A stretch of 64,000 nt of DNA, taken from positions 2,418,001-2,482,000 of the forward strand of contig NZ_CP023671.1 of the NCBI RefSeq assembly GCF_003606265.1, given 5' to 3'. Positions 19,313-28,372 of the stretch are shown piece by piece. The number at the start of each line of letters is the position of its first letter. Positions within the stretch are counted from its first letter, which is position 1. The notes beneath the pieces were generated by a model, which was not told the DNA's origin, made no database searches, and was given only the letters and a program-made list of their open reading frames with translations. Position numbers and translations under genes: made by a program. The DNA comes from Clostridium septicum (GTDB lineage Bacteria > Bacillota > Clostridia > Clostridiales > Clostridiaceae).

Positions 19313-20212
19313 ATGATACAAAATATAATAATAGGAGGACTATTAGTATTACTTTGTATTGCTATAACCCTTCTGTTTTTAACAAATAATAAAATAAAAA
19401 GCATAACCATAAATCTTAAAGAAGTTAATGAGGTAGATACTAATAAAGGTATTAGAATACTAGCATTTAATAAAAATCTTAATATATTAATAAAAGAAGT
19501 AAATGAATTAATAAGGAAAAATAAGGAGATGCAGTACCGATATAAAGAAGCAGATTTAGAAATTAGGCAAGCAATTGCAAATATGTCTCATGATTTAAGA
19601 ACACCTTTAACCTCTGTAATGGGATATATACAATTACTTGAGAATGAAAACATTTCTAGTGATGAAAAAAAGCAATATATATCTATAATAGAAAAAAGAT
19701 CACAGTCTTTAAAAAGTTTAATATCAAGTTTTTATGATTTATCAAGATTACAAGCAAGTGAGTATGAAATGAATATAGAAAAAATAAATATAAGTTCTAT
19801 ATTGTGTAATATTATAGCTTCATTTTATGATGATTTCGAAAATAATAATTTAAATCCTATTATTAAAATAGATGAGAATTCGGGAGTAGTTAATGGAGAT
19901 AAAAATGCAACAGAGAGAATATTTATTAACATTATTCAAAATATTTTAAAACATGCGAAAGGAGATCTTGAAATATACTTAAGTAAAAGTGATAAGTATA
20001 TAATTACTCAATTTATAAATGATGCTCCAGATTTAAAAGAGGAAGACGTTAAAAGAATATTTGAAAGATTTTTTACTTCTGATAGAATGAGAACAGGTAG
20101 AAATACTGGGTTAGGACTTGCAATAACAAAAATTCTAGTTGAAAAACAAGGCCATGAAATTTGGGCAGAAAAGTTAAAGGGCAAGCTTATAATAAATATT
20201 AAATGGAAATAA
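19313..20212 (+). CDS. Histidine kinase of the ABC module, single-helix sensor
   Basis: This 299-residue kinase has only one clear transmembrane helix (about residues 4-24) and no extracellular domain. HisKA carries H93 (NMSHDLRTPL) and HATPase_c ends with GLGLAITKILVEKQGH. Kinases lacking a sensor domain commonly receive their signal from a partner ABC transporter, which fits the two genes just upstream. The cognate regulator is probably the first gene of the module. A strong terminator closes the operon. Confidence 0.92.
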   Translation: MIQNIIIGGLLVLLCIAITLLFLTNNKIKSITINLKEVNEVDTNKGIRILAFNKNLNILIKEVNELIRKNKEMQYRYKEADLEIRQAIANMSHDLRTPLTSVMGYIQLLENENISSDEKKQYISIIEKRSQSLKSLISSFYDLSRLQASEYEMNIEKINISSILCNIIASFYDDFENNNLNPIIKIDENSGVVNGDKNATERIFINIIQNILKHAKGDLEIYLSKSDKYIITQFINDAPDLKEEDVKRIFERFFTSDRMRTGRNTGLGLAITKILVEKQGHEIWAEKLKGKLIINIKWK

Positions 20213-20222
20213 TAAAGATAGA

Positions 20223-20263
20223 ACTGAGTTTAGTTTATATTTAATCTAAACTCAGTTTTTTTT
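20223..20263 (+). terminator. Terminator of the regulator-ABC-kinase operon
   Basis: An 11-bp stem (ACTGAGTTTAG with CTAAACTCAGT) is followed by eight T. Confidence 0.92.
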
Positions 20264-20358
20264 ATGCAAAATTAAAACCATATTAAGTATTTATATGTCT
20301 AATAGATGTATAGATAATTACCAAATAAATATTTAAGCAAAAGGGGAAATAGACATAT

Positions 20359-20668
20359 ATGTGTAATGGGGATATAGCTAAAGGATCTATTAAATAAAAT
20401 AAAAAATATTGAAGTTATAGATAGAGCAATTAAAGTAACTTTTAAATCAATAGGAACGCATAGTTATAATAATTTGGTTAATATAGTAACGTTTTGTAAA
20501 AATATTACTGATTTAGGCATACGTGAGGAACAAAATGGGGTAGCTATCGAAGATAATGAGAATGGAATATTTATTATAGCTTTAGATAAAATAGACACAA
20601 GGAAAAAGTATAAAATATCAACTCCAATGGAGCCAGAAATAGAAGAAGTGACTCCAGAATGGAAGTGA
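20359..20668 (+). pseudogene. Broken small gene of unknown family
   Basis: An ATG at 20359 with AAGGGGA upstream reads MCNGDIAKGSIK and then stops. A different frame is open from 20378 to 20668 and encodes a plausible protein ending in PEIEEVTPEWK, but has no ATG, GTG or TTG before 20474. The simplest reading is one gene of about 100 codons with a frameshift near 20390. If the TTG at 20474 is real, a 64-residue protein remains. The product is not recognised. A terminator follows, which supports former or present expression. Confidence 0.4.
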
Positions 20669-20690
20669 TTATAAATTTAAAGTAGTAATA

Positions 20691-20726
20691 AAAAGTAGTA
20701 TCAGATTCGATGATACTACTTTTTTA
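20691..20726 (+). terminator. Terminator after the broken small gene
   Basis: AAAAGTAGTATCA pairs with TGATACTACTTTT and is followed by T residues. Confidence 0.85.
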
Positions 20727-20920
20727 AAATAATTTAATAATATTAATCAAAATAATGTTAATTACAAGTTTAAAGAGTAATGAGATGAATATTATATAAT
20801 ATATAGTAAAAGAGTAAACAAAATTTAACACTTTTTAACACTGATATTAAATTTATTAAATAAAAATATAAAAATATTAGCGGAATATGTAAAAAAATAT
20901 TCTAAAAATATGAATAATAT

Positions 20921-20954
20921 GTTAATATTATATTAACGACACATAAACGTTTAT
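20921..20954. promoter_or_regulatory. Two palindromes upstream of the toxin gene
   Basis: A perfect 8-1-8 palindrome (GTTAATATTATATTAAC) lies at 20921-20937, and a perfect 12-bp palindrome (ATAAACGTTTAT) at 20943-20954, about 45-75 bases before the toxin start. They could be operators. The second has a CG centre like a cre site but matches the cre consensus poorly. No VirR-box pair is visible. Confidence 0.35.
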
Positions 20955-20997
20955 TGAGTTAATTTTATAAAGACTGTTAGAAAATGGAGGGAAACAA

Positions 20998-21948
20998 ATG
21001 GTTAAAAAAATAGGGGTAATAATATTAGCTACTATAACTTTACTTGGAATGAGTTCACCTTTTACTTGTAAAGTTGTAAAGGCAGCGGAAAATACATGTG
21101 TAATGGAATCCAATGGAGATGGGGTAAATAAGTTTACTTATTCAGATACAGCCTATGCCGATTATAATAGATTTAAAACAAATTTAAATGTAACTTTTAT
21201 TGAGGATAGCCATACTAATCAACTTACAGCACTTGTTTCAACAGAAGGGTCATTTATTCCTTCAGGATTAACGAAAGTAGGTGGATATTATGATGCTCAA
21301 ATGTATTGGCCATCAGTATATAGGACAATAGTAGAAAGTTATGATTCTCAAAATAAAGTTAAGATTGCAAGAAGTATTCCAACAAATCAAATAAATACAG
21401 TTTCTGTATCAGAAACTATGGGATACACTATTGGTGGAAGTTTATCTGTAGAAGCTTCAAAAGAAGGTCCTAAAGCAGGAGCTGAATTAAATGGATCATA
21501 TACAGCAGAACGTAGTGTAACATATGATCAGCCAGACTATAGAACTTTATTAAAGAGTGATAGTACAAATAGAGCTGAATGGCAAGTGGTGTTTAATGCT
21601 AATAAAGATGGTTATGATAGAGATTCTTATCATGGAATATATGGTAATCAACTTTTTATGAGATATAGATTATATAATAAAGGAATAGATAATTTAACAA
21701 CTGACAATAACTTATCACCTTTAATTTCTGGAGGATTTTCACCAGAAGTTGTAGTAGCTCTTAAAGCTCCTAAGGGAACTAAGACGTCAGCAATAACAGT
21801 AAAATATACTCGTTTTAGTGATGAGTATAAATTAAATTGGTCAGGTACAGAGTGGTATGGTACAAACAATAAACTAAACAAATTAGATAATTCAAGTGAA
21901 ACTTTTGTTCTTGATTGGGAAAACCATACAGTAGAACATTTATATTAA
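20998..21948 (+). CDS. Secreted leukocidin/hemolysin-family beta-pore-forming toxin
   Basis: This 316-residue precursor has a Sec signal peptide ending near VVKAAEN (about residue 28). The mature protein has the leukocidin layout: an N-terminal latch and sandwich, a glycine/serine-rich pre-stem (SVSETMGYTIGGSLSVEAS), the rim, and a C-terminal half with SPLISGGFSPEVVVALKAPKGT and a closing aromatic strand (LNWSGTEWYG). Several blocks resemble C. perfringens beta-toxin and, more loosely, NetB, delta-toxin and alpha-hemolysin. Members assemble into oligomeric pores in host membranes. It stands alone with its own ribosome binding site and terminator; no secretion or immunity gene is adjacent. The host-cell target cannot be read from the sequence. 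Confidence 0.93.
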   Translation: MVKKIGVIILATITLLGMSSPFTCKVVKAAENTCVMESNGDGVNKFTYSDTAYADYNRFKTNLNVTFIEDSHTNQLTALVSTEGSFIPSGLTKVGGYYDAQMYWPSVYRTIVESYDSQNKVKIARSIPTNQINTVSVSETMGYTIGGSLSVEASKEGPKAGAELNGSYTAERSVTYDQPDYRTLLKSDSTNRAEWQVVFNANKDGYDRDSYHGIYGNQLFMRYRLYNKGIDNLTTDNNLSPLISGGFSPEVVVALKAPKGTKTSAITVKYTRFSDEYKLNWSGTEWYGTNNKLNKLDNSSETFVLDWENHTVEHLY

Positions 21949-22002
21949 AAAAATACATAATATAATTTATGTTTTTATAAGTAATTTATTTATAATTTTT
22001 AG

Positions 22003-22050
22003 AGGTTGTAAACTTAGAATAATTGTATTCTAAAGTTTATAACCTTTATT
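22003..22050 (+). terminator. Terminator of the toxin gene
   Basis: A stem of about 20 bp (AGGTTGTAAACTTAGAATA with its near complement, loop ATTG) lies 55 bases after the stop. Confidence 0.75.
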
Positions 22051-22064
22051 TATTAATTAAAAGG

Positions 22065-22124
22065 TATCGTATATATCACTAAATGCAATATATATATTGC
22101 ATTTAGTGATATATATGATATAAT
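22065..22124 (+). promoter_or_regulatory. Giant palindrome overlapping a promoter for the membrane protein/XRE pair
   Basis: Positions 22071-22114 form a perfect 44-bp palindrome; with one G-T mismatch it extends to 22065-22120. The right arm contains TTGCAT (22097-22102), and TATAAT lies at 22119-22124, a spacer of 16. This is a plausible promoter whose -35 is buried in the palindrome. The nearest regulator is the XRE protein of the same operon, making autoregulation plausible. A cruciform or mobile-element end is the alternative. Confidence 0.6.
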
Positions 22125-22147
22125 TTTATTAAAGGGAGATGAAAAGA

Positions 22148-22828
22148 ATGAATGGAAATTTTATTAAAGATGAGAGGCTTACCAAACAAGTAAATCAAGT
22201 AAATACACAAAGCTTTATAATAATGGAAATATTGTGTATAATAAGTATTATTATAAAAGGAATAATTTTTAAAGAGTTATTATTGTGTTTTATAGAATTA
22301 CTTATTTTAATTGGAGGAAATCTATATATAGGTATAGAAATAGTAATTAATAAAATAAACCCTGTAGTTTTTATTAAGGAAAAAAATGATGAAATGATAA
22401 TTGACTATAAAAGAAAGATAATTTCTCGATGTTTTATTGGAGGTTTCATATTAACTTTAATTGCTCCGGCACCTTATCTATTTTTATATAATAATCTTTA
22501 TGCAGCTATGTCTTATATGATTATTATGTTTATTTCAGCAGGTTATGCAACATTTAAATATGTTAAAGATGGATTGTTTATACCACTAAGAAGAAAAGAT
22601 AAAAAAGATTGGAAAAAATCTTTTAAGCGAAATGTAGTAATAGGAAGCCTATTTTTTGGTTTTTCTACTAATTTAAATAAAATATTTTTAAATGGTGTAT
22701 TTCATCCTAAGGGATTAATAGGGGTTTTAATAAGTGCTGGACTATGGGGATGTATGTTTTATACATCTATGCTATTTATGATAAAATTCTCTACTAAATT
22801 AGCAGATAAAAAAATTGATGATAAATAA
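22148..22828 (+). CDS. DUF6773-like four-helix membrane protein
   Basis: This protein of about 226 residues has hydrophobic segments near residues 20-65 (two), 100-140 (two) and 165-215. A KRKIISRCFIGGF linker joins the halves, and Lys/Asp-rich cytoplasmic ends flank them. The start at 22148 is nine bases from AAAGGGAG; an ATG at 22139 would abut that site. Such proteins are commonly encoded beside a small XRE repressor, as here, but have no known function. Confidence 0.7.
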   Translation: MNGNFIKDERLTKQVNQVNTQSFIIMEILCIISIIIKGIIFKELLLCFIELLILIGGNLYIGIEIVINKINPVVFIKEKNDEMIIDYKRKIISRCFIGGFILTLIAPAPYLFLYNNLYAAMSYMIIMFISAGYATFKYVKDGLFIPLRRKDKKDWKKSFKRNVVIGSLFFGFSTNLNKIFLNGVFHPKGLIGVLISAGLWGCMFYTSMLFMIKFSTKLADKKIDDK

Positions 22829-22847
22829 ATCAAGGAGAGAAGTTTAA

Positions 22848-23045
22848 ATGAAAAATAAACGGATGAAAATTGCTAGAATTGAATGTGATCTGTCTCAGGA
22901 ACAACTAGCAGAAAAAGTTGGAGTTACAAGGCAGACAATTGGTATGATTGAGTCTGGCAAATATAATCCATCTCTTAACTTATGTATTTTAATATGTAAA
23001 TCATTAAATAAAACTTTAAATGATTTATTTTGGAAAGAGGAGTAG
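22848..23045 (+). CDS. Small XRE-family (YozG-like) transcriptional regulator
   Basis: This 65-residue protein is essentially one helix-turn-helix domain: ARIECDLSQEQLAEKVGVTRQTIGMIESGKYNPSL, ending in LNDLFWKEE (shown for identification only in parts: SQEQLAEKVGVTRQT). It is encoded 19 bases downstream of the membrane protein and should bind DNA as a dimer. The large palindrome ahead of the operon is a candidate operator. A degenerate piece of a related gene survives near 35129. Confidence 0.9.
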   Translation: MKNKRMKIARIECDLSQEQLAEKVGVTRQTIGMIESGKYNPSLNLCILICKSLNKTLNDLFWKEE

Positions 23046-23073
23046 GCTATTGAATAATAATAGCCTACATTTT
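23042..23073. terminator. Bidirectional hairpin between xre and the MCP-like gene
   Basis: GTAGGCTATT pairs with AATAGCCTAC, followed by ATTTTA; it overlaps the xre stop. Confidence 0.6.
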
Positions 23074-23081
23074 AATATATA

Positions 23082-24053
23082 TTAATTAAGTTCATTTTCT
23101 AATTTTGAAATTGACTCATCGAATATTTCTACATTTCTTGCTTGAATGTCTATATTAGCAGCAATCTCTTCACATAGTGCAGTGTGTTCTTGTGATATTA
23201 TTGACACATCATTCATTAGATTAACTACTTTATCTTTTTCTGCAGAAGCAGTGGTTAGGTTTACAATACAATCATTAATTTCATCAACAGAATCACCAAT
23301 AGAAGATTTTATATTACTTAAGCTGTCTTTAGTTTCTAATAGTGTTTTATCTTGAATATCTATAGCGCCACTACTAATGCTCATAGCATCAGATACACTT
23401 AAGATATCTTTTTTTATATCTTCTAAAATATTACTAATGTTTTCAACAGAACCTTTAGAATTTTCTGCAAGCTTTCTTACTTCAGTAGCAACAACAGAAA
23501 ATCCCTTACCAGCCTCTCCAGCTCTAGCAGCTTCAATAGCAGCATTTAGAGAAAGAAGATTGGTTTGATTAGCTATTTGATTAATAGAATCAGTAATAGT
23601 ATTAATAGAATCTAATTTAGTTATTAGTGAATTTACAGTATTGGTAACAGTATTAAAAGAATTTCTTAATGAATTTAAAGATTCATTTAAGTCAGAAAAA
23701 GTATTAAGGCCTGTATTGGCAAGTTTATCTGCATCAAGTATAGAAATGTGTACATTTGTAACGTTATAAGCAAGATTATTCATATAAGAATTAAATGCTG
23801 TTAAAACGGAAGTAGCACTATTGATTTCATCAGCTTGTTTTATAGTAGCCTTAGTAAGGCTAGTTAAAGAATTATTAGATTCTTGAATAGATGATGAAAT
23901 ATTAGAGCTATGTTCACTTAAAGATATTATTTGTGATTTAATTTTATCATATTTATCTAAGTTATCAGCAATTTCCTCTTTGGCAGACATATACTTTTCG
24001 CTAGTTTCACTTTCAACAATATTTTCTTTTTTAAAAATAGATAGTAAACTCAT
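23082..24053 (-). CDS. Soluble methyl-accepting chemotaxis-like signalling protein
   Basis: This 323-residue protein is mostly coiled coil and has no transmembrane segment. The MCP hairpin tip is clear ([20 protein letters not shown], then [18 protein letters not shown]). The first 10 residues may be an amphipathic anchor. It would normally signal to CheA/CheW, but no chemotaxis gene lies in the window. Its start overlaps the stop of the DUF2225 gene by four bases, so the two are co-expressed and may act together. Confidence 0.9.
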   Translation of the reverse strand: MSLLSIFKKENIVESETSEKYMSAKEEIADNLDKYDKIKSQIISLSEHSSNISSSIQESNNSLTSLTKATIKQADEINSATSVLTAFNSYMNNLAYNVTNVHISILDADKLANTGLNTFSDLNESLNSLRNSFNTVTNTVNSLITKLDSINTITDSINQIANQTNLLSLNAAIEAARAGEAGKGFSVVATEVRKLAENSKGSVENISNILEDIKKDILSVSDAMSISSGAIDIQDKTLLETKDSLSNIKSSIGDSVDEINDCIVNLTTASAEKDKVVNLMNDVSIISQEHTALCEEIAANIDIQARNVEIFDESISKLENELN

Positions 24054-24820
24054 TTTATTGCCTCCTTAATTTTATCTCTTCCATCACGAGCCATTTCCTT
24101 TACTTTTTGAGAAGCTCCACGTGATGTTATAACCTTTGAAAACCATAGTAAAGCATCAGAATTTTTATCAGTTCTTCTGCATAATTCACCTAATAAAAAC
24201 ATAGTAGAAAATCTATCTAGTCCATACATTGGAAAACTTTCAATAGTAAATGCTTCATTAAGTCCGATAAAGGCTTGTTCTAAAAAAAGTTTTTCGTTGA
24301 TTACGTCTTCTAAAAGCCTATACATCCAAGCTATTTTTAAACAAATCATGGCTTTAGTACTATTTCTACCTTCCATAAGCATTGCATTTAAAAGTGCTAA
24401 TTTATATCTTTCAATTGCAATTTCAGGAGTAAATACATCTCCATACTCTCTATTTTTCCATTTTGATGTAACTCTTTCCTTAACTAATTCTATTTGATAG
24501 CTGCGAATTTTAGGAAAATCTGCTTTCATGGCAGAATATCCACAATATGGACAGACCCAAACATCATAAAAATAAGGGTTTATTATATAATATCGTATGA
24601 ATAAGTCAGAATCTTTAGATAAAACTCTTGGAGAATTTACTTTAACTGAAGGAGTGCCAAATTTATTTTCACAAACAGGACAATGTATATTTTTTAAAAA
24701 AAGATGATTTATTTCTTTATCTGTTTTTTGTATATCTATATCATTATTTATGTTATATAGGTGTTTACCGTCAATATTATCAAAACCAAATGGTTGTAAG
24801 CCATCAAAAATGTTTGACAT
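24050..24820 (-). CDS. DUF2225-family protein with zinc-ribbon-like N-terminus
   Basis: This 256-residue cytoplasmic protein has paired cysteines C47/C50 ([10 protein letters not shown]) and C90/C93 (VCPYCGYSA), which should hold one zinc. The C-terminal half is helical and TPR-like (residues about 130-250, with [15 protein letters not shown] and [16 protein letters not shown]), as in DUF2225 proteins. Its function is unknown. It is the first gene of a two-gene leftward operon with the MCP-like protein, suggesting it supplies an input or scaffold for it. Confidence 0.82.
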   Translation of the reverse strand: MSNIFDGLQPFGFDNIDGKHLYNINNDIDIQKTDKEINHLFLKNIHCPVCENKFGTPSVKVNSPRVLSKDSDLFIRYYIINPYFYDVWVCPYCGYSAMKADFPKIRSYQIELVKERVTSKWKNREYGDVFTPEIAIERYKLALLNAMLMEGRNSTKAMICLKIAWMYRLLEDVINEKLFLEQAFIGLNEAFTIESFPMYGLDRFSTMFLLGELCRRTDKNSDALLWFSKVITSRGASQKVKEMARDGRDKIKEAIK

Positions 24821-25004
24821 AATGTATCACTCCTTAAAAATTATTTCTAATAAGTAGTATATATTAATAATCGAAAAAAGTTAATGTAAAATTTACGAAT
24901 ATATTGTAGAAAAAATAAAAAATCTATAATTATTATAATTTGATTACACTTTTGTATATTTTTGATATAATAGATAAGGTGAGATTTAAAAAGGGTGATT
25001 TATT

Positions 25005-25799
25005 ATGGCAATTCATGATTGGAAAAGTTTTTTAATGCCTTATGAACAGGCAGTAGATGAACTTAAAGTAAAACTTAAAAGTATAAGAAAAGAATATAGA
25101 AAGAAAAATGAATATTCGCCAATAGAATTTGTTACAGGAAGAGTAAAAGAGGTTTCAAGTCTTTTAGAAAAAGCTAATAAGTTTCAAATTCCTATAGATA
25201 GACTTCAATATGAAATAGAGGATATTGCTGGTCTTAGAATAATGTGCCAATTTGTAGATGACATTGATACAGTTGTAGAACTTTTAAGAGCAAGAAAAGA
25301 TATGCAAATATTATATGAGAAGGACTATGTAAGAAATGTAAAAACTAGTGGATATAGAAGTTATCATATGATTATTAAGTATCCAATAAATATGGCAGAG
25401 GGACCAACAGAAATATTAGCAGAATTTCAAATTAGAACCTTAGCAATGAATTTCTGGGCAACTATTGAGCATTCATTAAATTATAAGTATAAAAAGCAGA
25501 TTCCTATGGAAATACAAGAAAAATTAAAAAAAGCAGCAGATGCAGCATTTGAGTTAGATGAACAGATGTTAGATATTAAAGATGAAATAAAAGACGCACA
25601 AAAATTATTTGAAATTAAGTCTGATATAGTATCAAACATAATGAATAGCATATTAACTTTAATATCTATAGGAAAAGTAGCAGAGGCAGGTAGATATCAA
25701 GTTTCTTTAAATAAATTAATTGAAGAAGGAGAAGTTTGGGAATTAAATAATTTACTTGCATCAATAAAAAGAGACATTAATAAGTATAGAGACAATTAG
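25005..25799 (+). CDS. relQ: Small alarmone synthetase RelQ (GTP pyrophosphokinase)
   Basis: This 264-residue protein matches RelQ/SasB (YjbM): WKSFLMPYEQAVDELKVKLK, SPIEFVTGRVKEVSS, DIAGLRIMCQFVDDI, TSGYRSYHMI and NFWATIEHSLNYKY. It makes (p)ppGpp from GTP/GDP and ATP and lacks the hydrolase and regulatory domains of long Rel proteins. It is about 50 residues longer than Bacillus RelQ because of a helical C-terminal tail after residue 200. It stands alone, with a shared terminator downstream. Confidence 0.94.
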   Translation: MAIHDWKSFLMPYEQAVDELKVKLKSIRKEYRKKNEYSPIEFVTGRVKEVSSLLEKANKFQIPIDRLQYEIEDIAGLRIMCQFVDDIDTVVELLRARKDMQILYEKDYVRNVKTSGYRSYHMIIKYPINMAEGPTEILAEFQIRTLAMNFWATIEHSLNYKYKKQIPMEIQEKLKKAADAAFELDEQMLDIKDEIKDAQKLFEIKSDIVSNIMNSILTLISIGKVAEAGRYQVSLNKLIEEGEVWELNNLLASIKRDINKYRDN

Positions 25800-25804
25800 T
25801 ATAA

Positions 25805-25840
25805 AAGCAACTAGAAATATTTCTAGTTGCTTATTTTTTT
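25805..25840. terminator. Bidirectional terminator between relQ and the membrane protein gene
   Basis: A perfect palindrome (stem AAGCAACTAGAAAT) is followed by a T-run on the plus strand. Confidence 0.85.
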
Positions 25841-27313
25841 ATTGTGGTAAATTTTAGAAAATAGATTTTGTGCTTTTACTCCCAAAAATATTAAGCAAGA
25901 ACAAAGTAAACTATCATAAGCAAGATTAATTAAAAATAAATGTTTACCGAAATCAGCTTCTCCAGACCCTATTACAGGTAATACTAATTGTGAGGCTCCT
26001 GCAGCTAATAGAAATAATAAAGTTAAAGTTAGTATTTTATATTCTCTATTTTTAAATTTAAAGAAATGGTAAATTAGAACTAATAAGTAAATAAGAGAGA
26101 ATGTGAAAAATACGGTAAAGTTTCTAAGAATGCCTGGATACTTATTAATGAGGCTTACTCTAAAGTTATTTATTAACTTGTTGGTTGTATATTCCCCTTT
26201 ATTAAAGTCTCTTTCTGATGATTTATGAAAATCGTAAGCATTTTCAGCAGAGGCTATGAATTTTTCAAAAGCTCTATTTGGATGCTTAGCATAGAATTTT
26301 AAGATTTTAGATAGTCCTATGTTAGGATAGAAATCCTTCATCATTTCATCACCTAATGGATCAAAGGCTAAACCTTTATCATAGAATCCTGAATTAGCTA
26401 ATGGTGCAAATTTGGGATCTAAACCAAGGTCTATTAAATCTTCTTTAGGTGTTTCAGAACCTTTTAAAACTCCAGTAAATACAGCTTGATAAATATTATT
26501 TCTATTAGTATAAGTACCAATGGAAAAGAATGTTATTATACACATAGTAATTACTATTAATGATGAACTAAGTATAAGCTTCCTATATGTTGGATAAAAC
26601 TTATATAAAGCAATGTAAATTAATATCATAAATATAAGTAAAGGAAGTTGTTGAGTCTTTGATGTTAAAAATCCAAAAGAAGCAAAAAATAAAAATAATA
26701 AATCTAATTTTTTAGGATTATCTTTATCAATTAAATTTAAAATACTGCCTATGAATAAAAATAAAAAGCTTATAGTAGTTGCTTCTCCAAAAAATGAATT
26801 AAAATAAGAAATATAAGAAGAATCAGTAAAGAATATTAAAATAAAAATTCCGCCAAATAATTTTCCTAAACTATTAATTTTAGAGTATTTTAAAATTAGA
26901 TATACTCCTAATAAGAATATAAGTGAATAAAATATACCTACAGCCCTAATATCAAAATATTTAACTCCAAACATTAAAGCAAAAAGAGAAGGTATTTTTA
27001 AAAGCCAACAACCAAAAACCCAATCATTACACCATGGAATAAAAAAACCTGGACTTGATATTTTCCAAGTTTGTTGGAAGTACCCAGTATAAATTTCATC
27101 GTAAGAATTACCTAATGGACCTATTCCTAAAGAATTATACATTCTACCAAAGTCACCGTTATCAGCCTTTCCTATAACAGGGGTTAATACTAAGGTATAA
27201 ATTAGATAACTAGATAGAAGAACTATAATAGCAAAAATAATATAATTAGATAATGAAGAATTATTTTTTAATTTCTTTACAGTCTTTTTTCTGCTTAGTT
27301 TATTAAAAGTCAT
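25823..27313 (-). CDS. Polytopic membrane protein, GT-C-like
   Basis: This protein of about 496 residues has a cytoplasmic basic N-terminus and about 10-11 transmembrane helices. The first outside loop contains KADNGDFGRMYN; an acidic motif there is typical of GT-C glycosyltransferases that use lipid-linked sugars. A long outside loop of about 110 residues lies in the middle (SIGTYTNRNNIYQ onward). The ATG at 27313 follows AAAGGAG; a TTG six codons earlier lacks a site. The glycosyltransferase role is inference from topology and the Asp motif only. No wall or teichoic acid genes adjoin it. Confidence 0.65.
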   Translation of the reverse strand: MTFNKLSRKKTVKKLKNNSSLSNYIIFAIIVLLSSYLIYTLVLTPVIGKADNGDFGRMYNSLGIGPLGNSYDEIYTGYFQQTWKISSPGFFIPWCNDWVFGCWLLKIPSLFALMFGVKYFDIRAVGIFYSLIFLLGVYLILKYSKINSLGKLFGGIFILIFFTDSSYISYFNSFFGEATTISFLFLFIGSILNLIDKDNPKKLDLLFLFFASFGFLTSKTQQLPLLIFMILIYIALYKFYPTYRKLILSSSLIVITMCIITFFSIGTYTNRNNIYQAVFTGVLKGSETPKEDLIDLGLDPKFAPLANSGFYDKGLAFDPLGDEMMKDFYPNIGLSKILKFYAKHPNRAFEKFIASAENAYDFHKSSERDFNKGEYTTNKLINNFRVSLINKYPGILRNFTVFFTFSLIYLLVLIYHFFKFKNREYKILTLTLLFLLAAGASQLVLPVIGSGEADFGKHLFLINLAYDSLLCSCLIFLGVKAQNLFSKIYHNKKISN

Positions 27314-27494
27314 ATTTAAACTCCTTTTCAATTTATTCCAACAATAAGTCTAACAAATAAATTATAAATAGTCTAGAAAATAATGCTAAAGAGACCTAAT
27401 ATTAACTAAAGTATATAATTATATTTTAAAAATATTAAAATATATGTTGATGGTATTGAAAAAAATTACAAACAAAACAAGAATAATTATTTAA

Positions 27495-27526
27495 TAATAG
27501 TAATTATCATTTAAAAGGTGTATAAT
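27495..27526 (+). promoter_or_regulatory. Candidate promoter with Fur-like site for the DUF4116/MoxR operon
   Basis: TAATAGTAATTATCA (27495-27509) matches the Fur 7-1-7 consensus TGATAAT-N-ATTATCA at 12 of 14 positions, and TATAAT is at 27521-27526. The -35 is weak. AT-rich DNA makes chance matches possible. Confidence 0.3.
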
Positions 27527-27578
27527 ATAGTTGATTATTTAAGAAATTTAAATTTATTAATAGAAGGAAGGCGTAATT

Positions 27579-28355
27579 TTGAAAGATAGTGATTTTAAAA
27601 AAGTATCTGATAATCCATTATACATAAGATATATAGATAACCCAAAGGATGAATTAATTTTTGAAGCTTTAAAGAAAAATGGTGCTGCAATAAAGTACAT
27701 AAAAAACCCAAGTTTTGATATGAAAAAATTAGCCATTAAAAATAACCCTATGGCTATAGAATATATTAGTGAAATAGAAGAAGAATTAGCAATACTTTCT
27801 GTAAAATATTTATGGAATTCATTGAAATATATAAAGAATCCTTCAGATAATGTTATAAAAGAAGCTATATTTATGAAAGGATGGGCAATCCAATTTGTAG
27901 ATAATCCATCAAAAGAAATACAGTTATTAGCTGTAAAAAGGGATTTTGATGCAATTAAATATATAAAAAATCCATCAGAAGAAGTACAATTAGCAGCTAT
28001 AGAGAATTACTGGGGAGCAATTAGGTTTATTGAAAAGCCGACTTTGAGTGCTAGAAGAGAGGCGGTCAAAAGAGATGAGGAAGCTATAAATTATATTTCT
28101 TACACTTTAGATGAACTTAAAATATTAATTAGTGAAAATATTAATATAGTTAAATATGTATATGATTCTATAGATGTAGATATGGTTATAGATGTTCTTA
28201 TAGGTAAAATTAATACAGATGAAGTAAATGAAAAATATATAAGAGATTTTTTAGAGTTAGAAATATTAGAAATGGATAAAGTCAATTTTATTAGAGAATA
28301 CGGAAGCAAAAGGGCTAAAATATTGTTAGTTGACTATAAGTTAGCCAATGTTTAG
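27579..28355 (+). CDS. DUF4116-like repeat protein
   Basis: This 258-residue protein consists of about seven helical repeats of 22-24 residues built on the pattern AIKYIKNPS-x-x-x-x-x-x-AI (also FVDNPSKEIQ, FIEKPTLSAR). They cover residues about 12-185, then a divergent C-terminus follows. DUF4116-like repeats probably form a solenoid used for protein binding. The start is a TTG preceded by GAAGGAAGG. It is the first gene of an operon with a MoxR ATPase and a VWA metallopeptidase-like protein, so it may be their adaptor or substrate selector. Confidence 0.75.
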   Translation: MKDSDFKKVSDNPLYIRYIDNPKDELIFEALKKNGAAIKYIKNPSFDMKKLAIKNNPMAIEYISEIEEELAILSVKYLWNSLKYIKNPSDNVIKEAIFMKGWAIQFVDNPSKEIQLLAVKRDFDAIKYIKNPSEEVQLAAIENYWGAIRFIEKPTLSARREAVKRDEEAINYISYTLDELKILISENINIVKYVYDSIDVDMVIDVLIGKINTDEVNEKYIRDFLELEILEMDKVNFIREYGSKRAKILLVDYKLANV

Positions 28356-28372
28356 GAAAGAAGGAACTTAAA

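Noticed and set aside
20921..20937. Rex operator upstream of the toxin
   Set aside because: The half-sites GTTAA and TTAAC are separated by seven bases rather than the spacing of the Rex consensus.
27579..28355. CRISPR-like or DNA-level repeat array
   Set aside because: The repetition is at protein level only (22-24 residue helical repeats); the nucleotide units are divergent.
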